49,925 nt of DNA, from positions 1-49,925 of IMG/VR virus record IMGVR_UViG_3300021962_000164; one strand, written 5' to 3'. The position numbers and the translations under genes were made by a program. The DNA comes from a virus. Under the pieces are notes generated by a model, which ran no database searches, had not been told where the DNA came from, and was given only the letters and a program-made list of their open reading frames with translations. Positions 44,505-49,925 of this stretch are shown here, piece by piece (positions within the stretch are counted from its first letter, which is position 1; the number at the start of each line of letters is the position of its first letter).

Positions 44505-45248
44505 TTATTTTATTATTTCATTGTAAACTTTATTCCAAAATTTTCTTGTTATCATGTGAAGTGGTCTCAATTCACCTTTTTTCTTTTCAACTTCTTTTAA
44601 CTTTCCACGTTTTGTATTGAACTTGGAAACAATCATATTAAATATATCAACATCAAACCAACCAAATATAGAAATGAAACGTGATTTTAATTCTGCCAGT
44701 TTAGCACTTCTGTCACCTAAAGCAGCAGAAATACTTTTTGATGTCATTTCGCCAAAACTTGGAATATCATAACGAACATGATTAACAACCATATAATAAA
44801 CATAGGGATTTTGAATATCTTTATATGGCAACTGACTTGTTCCATTCCATTTCATCAATCTTTTGTAATCTTTCAATTTTGAAACATGATCTTTATCTAC
44901 CGCATAAATTACAATTGTGCTATCACTATCAAATTGTTCAATGACATTTGTTGCATGAAAAGGTGTATTTGATTGCATAATACGTTTAACATTATGTCTT
45001 TTCATTATCATAGACTTTTCATCAAATGTTAGTGGTTTTTCTATCGGATCAGTGATGTCATCAGTAACTATAAAAACATCTTCTTTATCAAATTTACGGC
45101 AAATTCTATCATATTCTTCTTTGTGATACATTGCCATGGGTTGAAATTTACCAGGATAAATAACAAGAACATCCTTATCTACCAAATCATTTTCATTGAA
45201 TATGGCAAGGTTCATTTCTTTTATCAATTTAGTAATTGGATTATTCAT
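44505..45248 (-). CDS. Nucleotidyltransferase-like protein (cytidylyltransferase/NMNAT fold), diverged
   Basis: The 247-residue protein has VLVIYPGKFQPMAMYHKEEY at residues 28-47, resembling the GRFQPFHxGH start of the nucleotidyltransferase fold. The second His of the usual HxGH is kept (Tyr-His) but the first is replaced. VFIVTDDITDPIEKPLTFDE and KSMIMKRHNV fit the next strands, and FGEMTSKSISAALGD may correspond to the ISxTxxR loop, without its Arg. The fold is thus likely but activity is uncertain. The N terminus MNNPITKLIKEMNLAIFNE has an I-K-E site in a helix. Its start overlaps the previous gene by 8 bases. Confidence 0.65.
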   Translation of the reverse strand: MNNPITKLIKEMNLAIFNENDLVDKDVLVIYPGKFQPMAMYHKEEYDRICRKFDKEDVFIVTDDITDPIEKPLTFDEKSMIMKRHNVKRIMQSNTPFHATNVIEQFDSDSTIVIYAVDKDHVSKLKDYKRLMKWNGTSQLPYKDIQNPYVYYMVVNHVRYDIPSFGEMTSKSISAALGDRSAKLAELKSRFISIFGWFDVDIFNMIVSKFNTKRGKLKEVEKKKGELRPLHMITRKFWNKVYNEIIK

Positions 45249-45702
45249 TTTCTGTTCCAGGTTTAATAGGCCAATTTATATTAAAAGGATCCGTTTGTAA
45301 AGTTATATCACGCAATGCCTGACGGTAAATTTGCCATTCGGTTTGTTTTTGGTTTGTTAATGGCGAATCGGGTAACTGTGTCCAATCGGTTTCTGATAAA
45401 AGTTCATTTCTTCTATCGCGAATCGCGCGCCACATCCCTTCTGTTTCTTCTGTTATTTCCTGTTGAGTTTTATCCTTAACTTTTTGATATTCAACTACTT
45501 CGTTTTCTTCTATAACAAAGTCACTCCCATCATAGTATTGATTTTCATTTTTTTGAGCTTCAACAAATCTATAAGAATACCAACCGTATTCTTTTAATTT
45601 TTCAGTAGGTAATAAATAAAAATTTGAGATATTTGCCCAATTTTTAGGAAGTTCCGTTGGTCTTCCAACTATTTTTTCATTTTCTACTAATATGTAATTC
45701 AT
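45241..45702 (-). CDS. Tail fibre assembly chaperone-like protein
   Basis: The 153-residue protein ends with RDRRNELLSETDWTQLPDSP, then EWQIYRQALRDITLQTDPFN and INWP, the clear pattern of the phage tail assembly chaperone family (PF16778 type) often found downstream of fibre genes. The N-terminal 90 residues (MNYILVENEKIVGRPTELPK) may fit the fibre. It would help fold or attach the fibre or propeller proteins made just upstream. An ATATTTAT element lies 36 bases before the ATG. Confidence 0.82.
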   Translation of the reverse strand: MNYILVENEKIVGRPTELPKNWANISNFYLLPTEKLKEYGWYSYRFVEAQKNENQYYDGSDFVIEENEVVEYQKVKDKTQQEITEETEGMWRAIRDRRNELLSETDWTQLPDSPLTNQKQTEWQIYRQALRDITLQTDPFNINWPIKPGTENE

Positions 45703-45738
45703 ATACTAACTCAACACACTTAAAAAATAATACTACAT

Positions 45739-45746
45739 ATAAATAT
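45739..45746 (-). promoter_or_regulatory. ATATTTAT element
   Basis: The coding strand reads ATATATTTATATGTAGT, 36 bases before the fibre chaperone gene. Confidence 0.5.
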
Positions 45747-45757
45747 ATTTTATATTT

Positions 45758-46765
45758 TTATTTAGTAGTTGTATTGACAAAATCGGTTAATTCTTTTCTT
45801 ATTTCGTCAAAAACTTCATTCCATTCACCATATTTTTTCTGTCTAAAAAGTCTGACTGAATTATACCAATCTGATTTTTCACCAGCAACCGCCCATGTGT
45901 AATAAGGCATTATTGGTGTTACTATCCAAGTTGGTATACCCATTGCACCTGAAAGATGAGCTATTGAAGTACATGATGTAATAACTAAATCCAATCCTGC
46001 AATTATGTTTACTGTATCATCCCATGTTTTCATTTGTTCACGCATATCTGCAAAAGGAAGTCCATCAACACAATTTTCATCTCGTTGTAGTGAATAAAAT
46101 GTTGTGTTTGGTGTTTCGTGTAAATCTATCATTAGCTCAGGTGGAAATCTTCTATGTTGTTCATCTTCAAATTCGGGATTACCACTCCAACGTATTCCAA
46201 CTTTTAATGTATCTTTTTTTGAAAATAATTTTGTTGGACTTTTTGAAAAAATATATGGTGTTCCATCCAAATTCTCAAACTCTAATCCCAAAATATAAGC
46301 AGCTGACATGGCGGGAATCCAATAGTCATAGTAAGCGGAATTTACTGAATCGTTATCTATACATATAAATCCATGACGAGAAAATAATTCTTTTAATTCT
46401 TCGGCACATGATATTAAAATTCTTGCACCCATTTCTTGAAATACTTTAGCAAAACGAAAATTCAGTATTTGATCTCCATATCCACCTTCACATCGAAAGA
46501 GAAGTGTTTTATTTTTTAATTCTTCATCTTTCCATATTTTACCGGGTATCGCGGGTAATCCAAAAACATTTATGTATCTACCATAATTAAGATGTTCAAA
46601 TCCTTTTTTAAGATTACCATGACGCATTTCGTGCCATCCTAAATTAAAAAGAACCCGTAAATCATCTTGCGGTTGATTACGAAGTATATCCTCGCCCATA
46701 TTTGGATTCCCGTTGATATTACATTGTAATGCCACATCTAATGGGTGTATTTTATTATTTTGCAT
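45758..46765 (-). CDS. Glycosyltransferase-like protein (GT9/TPR-linked type)
   Basis: The 335-residue protein has a short TPR-like N terminus (LRVLFNLGWHEMRHGNLKKG), then KTLLFRCEGGYGDQILNFRF. The GT-B-type C-terminal half has LKVGIRWSGNPEFEDEQHRR, TTFYSLQRDEN, WDDTVNIIAGLDLVITSCTS and IAHLSGAMGIPTWIVTPI. The same layout occurs in bacterial TPR-glycosyltransferase proteins related to heptosyltransferases (GT9). It may glycosylate a phage fibre or the host surface. It sits between the propeller protein and the fibre chaperone. Donor and acceptor are unknown. AAGG precedes the ATG. Confidence 0.78.
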   Translation of the reverse strand: MQNNKIHPLDVALQCNINGNPNMGEDILRNQPQDDLRVLFNLGWHEMRHGNLKKGFEHLNYGRYINVFGLPAIPGKIWKDEELKNKTLLFRCEGGYGDQILNFRFAKVFQEMGARILISCAEELKELFSRHGFICIDNDSVNSAYYDYWIPAMSAAYILGLEFENLDGTPYIFSKSPTKLFSKKDTLKVGIRWSGNPEFEDEQHRRFPPELMIDLHETPNTTFYSLQRDENCVDGLPFADMREQMKTWDDTVNIIAGLDLVITSCTSIAHLSGAMGIPTWIVTPIMPYYTWAVAGEKSDWYNSVRLFRQKKYGEWNEVFDEIRKELTDFVNTTTK

Positions 46766-46827
46766 AACAAAACCTTTGTGATAATAAATTAACTACCAAT
46801 ATACAAAATTTATTCTAATTTTCAAAA

Positions 46828-49014
46828 TTATTGTGTTAAAAATAAAGAAGAATTTGTCAGAGTTGATCCCGATGCCCATGTAGTTAATGTTCCTATTTGA
46901 ACGGGTGATGATCTAGTTACAGCGGTTCCATCACCTAATCCACCAAAACTATTAGATCCCCACACCCAAACTGTTCCATCGGTTTTAATTGCTATAGTAT
47001 GGCTAACTCCAGCCTTAACAGATTTCCAATCAGTTAATGCTCCTATTTGAATAGGTGATGATTTAGATACACCGGTTCCATCACCTAATAGACCTTGACC
47101 ATTTTGCCCCCATGCCCAAAGTGTTCCATCTGTTTTAATTGCCATGGTGTAGCTTGAACCCGCTGATACATATTTCCAATTAGTTAATGCTCCTATTTGA
47201 ACAGGTGATGATCTAGCCAGAAGGGTTCCATCACCCAATTGACCAGAACTATTATTTCCCCATGCCCAAAGTGTTCCATCTGTTTTAATTGACATCACAA
47301 AATTTATACCTTGTGATATGTATTTCCAATTCGTAAGAGAACCTATTTGAATAGGCGATGATGTGTTTACAACAGTTCCATCACCTAATCGACCTTGAGT
47401 ATTATTTCCCCATGCCCAAAGTGTTCCATCTGTTTTAATTGCAAAGGTGCGGGATACACCCGGTGATACATCTTGCCAATCAGTTAATGCTCCTATTTGA
47501 ACGGGTGATGATTTAGCCAGAACGGTTCCATCACCCAATTGACCATTACTATTAGTCCCCCATCCCCAAAGTGTTCCATCTGTTTTAATTGCCATAGTAA
47601 CCTGCGATCCACCAGGTATTGAACCCATTGCGATATATTCCCAATTCGTAAGAGAACCTATTTGAATAGGCGATGTTTTAATCACTGTTGTCCCATCTCC
47701 CAATTCACCCTGTGAATTTCTGCCCCATCCCCATAGAGTGCCATCTGTTTTTATGACCATTGAACTATTATCACCAGATCCCATTGAAGATATGGCTGAT
47801 ATATTAGATATTTGTATCGGTGAAGAATATGCATGACATCTTGCCACATTTCTAGTACCGTTTGCAGATCCCCAACTCCATAGAGTTCCATCATTTTTTA
47901 TAGCAATAGAACCATTTGATACTCCCGTTATGCGTAAATTAACTAAATTAACCGCATCATATCCCCAATCAGTTGATGTTCCTAATTGAATAGGTGATGA
48001 TTTAGTTACACCGGTTCCATCACCCAATTGACCTTCACCGTTACTTCCCCATACCCAAAGTGTTCCATCAGTTTTAATTGCCATGGTGTGGTTTGTACCC
48101 GCTGATACATATTTCCAATTAGTTAATGCTCCTATTTGAACAGGTGATGATTTAGCTACATTAGTTCCATCACCCAATGCACCACCAGTATTACCCCCCC
48201 ATGCCCAAAGTGTTCCATCAGTTTTAATTGCCATAGTATGGCCTGAACTTGCATAAACCTGTTGCCAATTAGTTAATGCTCCTATTTGAACGGGTGAATT
48301 TCTTTCCGTTCTTGTTCCATCACCTAATTCACCACTACTATTGTTCCCCCATCCCCAAAGTGTTCCATCTGTTTTAATTGCCGTGGTGTGGTTTCCACCC
48401 GCTGATACATATTCCCAATTAGTTAATGCTCCTATTTGAACGGGTGATGATTTAGCCACATTAGTACCATCACCCAACCAAGTACCTTGCCCCCATGCCC
48501 ATAGAGTTCCATCTGTTTTAATTGCAAAGGTTCGGGATCCACCCGCTGATACATGTTGCCAATCAGTTAATGCTCCTATTTGAACAGGTGATGATTTAGA
48601 TATAACAGTTCCATCACCCAATTGACCATTACTATTAAATCCCCATCCCCAAAGTGTTCCATCTGTTTTAATTGCCATGGTGTGGTTTCCACCCGCTGAT
48701 ACATATTGCCAATCAGTTAATGCTCCTATTTGAACGGGTGATGATTTAGATCCCGTAGTTCCATCACCCAATGAACCAATACTATTTTCTCCCCACCCCC
48801 AAAGTGTTCCATCTGTTTTAATTGCCATGACACGATTACCTTTTGAAGATACTATTGACCAATCAGTAAGTGTACCAACTTGTGCTGGAAGAAAGAGTGT
48901 TTCACCATTAGCCAACTCCCCATGTGAAACTCTACCAGCACCCCACAGATAAGTTTGTGGTGGAACATATGGATTATATGATCTAGAAGCTTGTAGTAAT
49001 ATATTCTTTATCAT
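46828..49014 (-). CDS. RCC1-type double beta-propeller protein
   Basis: The 728-residue protein is almost wholly RCC1-like repeats of about 50 residues: IKTDGTLWGWG, then GQLGDGT, SSPVQIGALTDW and VSAGGNHTMA. I count 13 IKTDGT units plus an N-terminal half unit (YLWGAGRVSHGELANG) that would be closed by the last strands, i.e. 14 blades, enough for two seven-bladed propellers. The central unit (about residues 345-405) is the most diverged and would fall at the boundary. There is no anchor or signal. Next to a collagen-like fibre and a chaperone, it is likely a fibre-tip or adhesin component. AAGG lies 7 bases before the ATG. Confidence 0.88.
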   Translation of the reverse strand: MIKNILLQASRSYNPYVPPQTYLWGAGRVSHGELANGETLFLPAQVGTLTDWSIVSSKGNRVMAIKTDGTLWGWGENSIGSLGDGTTGSKSSPVQIGALTDWQYVSAGGNHTMAIKTDGTLWGWGFNSNGQLGDGTVISKSSPVQIGALTDWQHVSAGGSRTFAIKTDGTLWAWGQGTWLGDGTNVAKSSPVQIGALTNWEYVSAGGNHTTAIKTDGTLWGWGNNSSGELGDGTRTERNSPVQIGALTNWQQVYASSGHTMAIKTDGTLWAWGGNTGGALGDGTNVAKSSPVQIGALTNWKYVSAGTNHTMAIKTDGTLWVWGSNGEGQLGDGTGVTKSSPIQLGTSTDWGYDAVNLVNLRITGVSNGSIAIKNDGTLWSWGSANGTRNVARCHAYSSPIQISNISAISSMGSGDNSSMVIKTDGTLWGWGRNSQGELGDGTTVIKTSPIQIGSLTNWEYIAMGSIPGGSQVTMAIKTDGTLWGWGTNSNGQLGDGTVLAKSSPVQIGALTDWQDVSPGVSRTFAIKTDGTLWAWGNNTQGRLGDGTVVNTSSPIQIGSLTNWKYISQGINFVMSIKTDGTLWAWGNNSSGQLGDGTLLARSSPVQIGALTNWKYVSAGSSYTMAIKTDGTLWAWGQNGQGLLGDGTGVSKSSPIQIGALTDWKSVKAGVSHTIAIKTDGTVWVWGSNSFGGLGDGTAVTRSSPVQIGTLTTWASGSTLTNSSLFLTQ
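46850..48960 (-). repeat. RCC1 repeat tract
   Basis: Thirteen units of about 150 bases encode RCC1-like blades. Several share long identical DNA stretches around the IKTDGTLW and SPVQIGAL codons, so unequal recombination between blades is likely. Confidence 0.85.
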
Positions 49015-49023
49015 AATAAAACC

Positions 49024-49925
49024 TTAAAGATTTTGAGCACCAACAAAACCATACCAATTTGTACCTTGATTGTATGATATAAAACCATAAATATCTTTTT
49101 TACCATTTGTAGAAGTAACAGACGGTGGCGTTCCTCCAGGCCAACTAACAGAAGCAGGCCATGTAATAGGATACGCAACCCCATTACCAACGGTTATCAA
49201 TGTTATGTTACCAATGTTGCCATCAAATGGTGGATTACTAAACGTAAAATTAGTTATTGCAGCATTTATTGTTACTACAAATATATTACCATTGTCTAAA
49301 TTCAAATCTAAATCTCCAGGAGGACTAACAATAGTTGCTGTTGTGTATTTTTCTTGATAATCAACAAAAGTTGGTGTGTATACGAATGAACCACTACTAT
49401 GATAAACACTGCCGGATATTATTAAGTTTCCTGTATTTGGTCTTATTTTTTGAACAGCAAGAACTTCATTTACCGTTGTAGCATTTAAGTCCGTTGTTCC
49501 TGATACTATTAAACTTCCTGTAACCATTAAATTATGACCAAAAGTTGCTTCTTTTTCAACATTCATACTTGCTGAAACTACAAATCGTGTAGGACCAGTT
49601 TCTAAATATAAATTAGCAGATGCAGTAGCTGCATTTGTTGTACCGTCTGAAAGAAGTATTCTTCCCGTTGATGGACTGTTTATTGTAGAAAATCCTGCAC
49701 CAGTAGCACCAGATGAACCAGATGTTCCCGGATTTCCTGTGGCACCAGATGAACCAGATGTTCCCGGATTTCCTGTGGCACCAGATGAACCAGATGTTCC
49801 TGTATCTCCGGATGAACCAGATGTTCCCGGATTTCCTGTGGCACCAGATGATCCTGATGTTCCTGTGGCACCAGATGAACCAGATGTTCCCGGATTTCCT
49901 GTGGCACCAGATGCACCAGATGTTC
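49024..49925 (-). CDS. Collagen-like tail fibre protein, C-terminal part (runs off right edge)
   Basis: At least 300 codons are open to the window edge. The upstream part is a Gly-X-Y run built from the 12-residue unit GTSGSSGATGNP. It passes in frame through GFSTINSPSTGRILLSDGTT and SANLYLETGPTRFVVSASMN into a beta-rich domain. The C-terminal 90 residues (NFTFSNPPFDGNIGNITLIT, YPITWPASVSWPGGTPP, YGFISYNQGTNWYGFVGAQN) match an ending common in phage fibre proteins and likely bind the receptor or host surface. The in-frame ATG at 49566 is internal. It overlaps no neighbour and lies 9 bases before the propeller gene. Confidence 0.85.
   Translation of the reverse strand, partial: TSGASGATGNPGTSGSSGATGTSGSSGATGNPGTSGSSGDTGTSGSSGATGNPGTSGSSGATGNPGTSGSSGATGAGFSTINSPSTGRILLSDGTTNAATASANLYLETGPTRFVVSASMNVEKEATFGHNLMVTGSLIVSGTTDLNATTVNEVLAVQKIRPNTGNLIISGSVYHSSGSFVYTPTFVDYQEKYTTATIVSPPGDLDLNLDNGNIFVVTINAAITNFTFSNPPFDGNIGNITLITVGNGVAYPITWPASVSWPGGTPPSVTSTNGKKDIYGFISYNQGTNWYGFVGAQNL
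49693..49925 (-). repeat. Collagen-like tandem DNA repeat (36-base unit)
   Basis: Near-identical 36-base units encode GTSGSSGATGNP, with shortened variants between them, and run to the edge of the window. The high identity at DNA level indicates recent expansion, and copy number may vary between strains. Confidence 0.85.

Noticed and set aside
1746-45746. Reading ATAAATAT on the plus strand as ordinary T4 late promoters.
   Set aside because: No gene in the window is transcribed from the plus strand, and the spacing fits starts on the minus strand. The antisense reading is kept only as an alternative in the findings.
46850-48960. Regularly spaced DNA repeats that could be taken for a CRISPR array.
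   Set aside because: The repeats are in-frame coding units of RCC1 blades of about 150 bases, without short direct repeats and unique spacers.
49680-49916. A frame rich in His/Leu/Val/Pro/Glu repeats on the minus strand.
   Set aside because: It is a shifted reading of the collagen-like DNA repeat. The Gly-X-Y frame is the one that runs in frame into the fibre C-terminal domain.
1-49925. tRNA genes, insertion sequences or integrase/attachment sites.
   Set aside because: I looked for cloverleaf-like segments, transposase motifs and integrase motifs and saw none. A tRNAscan run would be needed for a firm negative.

Overview
The window is a piece of an AT-rich, T4-like contractile-tailed phage (myovirus) genome, or a metagenomic contig of one. 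Every gene I can support lies on the minus strand, so transcription runs from high to low coordinates. Assignment rests on a T4-type structural series in nearly T4 order: terminase (gp17), portal (gp20), prohead protease (gp21), acidic scaffold (gp22), major capsid (gp23), neck (gp13, gp14), tail terminator (gp15), sheath (gp18), tube (gp19), gp26/gp51 pair, tape measure, baseplate proteins. The host cannot be read from the sequence. GGAG-type ribosome-binding sites are common, so a host that uses Shine-Dalgarno initiation is likely.

Layout in transcription order. 49.9-43.0 kb is a fibre and accessory module: a collagen-like fibre entering from the right edge, a 14-blade RCC1-type propeller protein, a GT9-like glycosyltransferase, a tail-fibre chaperone-like protein, a nucleotidyltransferase-like protein, a Cys-rich protein, a small membrane protein and a basic protein. 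43.0-40.2 kb has a 541-residue orphan, a possible 37-residue peptide, a basic protein and two spanin-like coiled-coil membrane proteins. 40.2-29.2 kb is the head module, interrupted by unknown core-region genes, a phage ribosomal protein bS21 and an Arg-type ADP-ribosyltransferase. 29.1-26.9 kb carries two membrane proteins and PhoH. 26.9-15.6 kb is neck and tail. 15.6-3.4 kb is baseplate, dominated by a 2976-residue protein with about 17 repeats. 3.4 kb to the left edge holds a divergent family-A DNA-polymerase-like protein, three unknown proteins, an alpha/beta hydrolase and a truncated gene.

Genes are tightly packed, often with stop/start overlaps; no gap exceeds 300 bases. Fourteen gaps carry the octamer ATATTTAT on the coding strand, thirteen of them 20-50 bases before a start codon. 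I read it as the likely late promoter of this phage. It is the reverse complement of the T4 late box, which makes its orientation a real puzzle. Hairpin terminators follow the major capsid, tail sheath and a few other genes.

The most unusual content is (1) the polymerase-like gene inside the tail module, (2) the giant repeat baseplate protein, (3) the ATATTTAT element, (4) bS21 and an ADP-ribosyltransferase inside the head module, (5) a set of accessory proteins whose N termini carry a helix with [L/I]-x-E sites like T4 capsid-targeting peptides, suggesting that enzymes may be packaged and injected, and (6) a +1/-2 frameshift site joining gp26 to its downstream partner.
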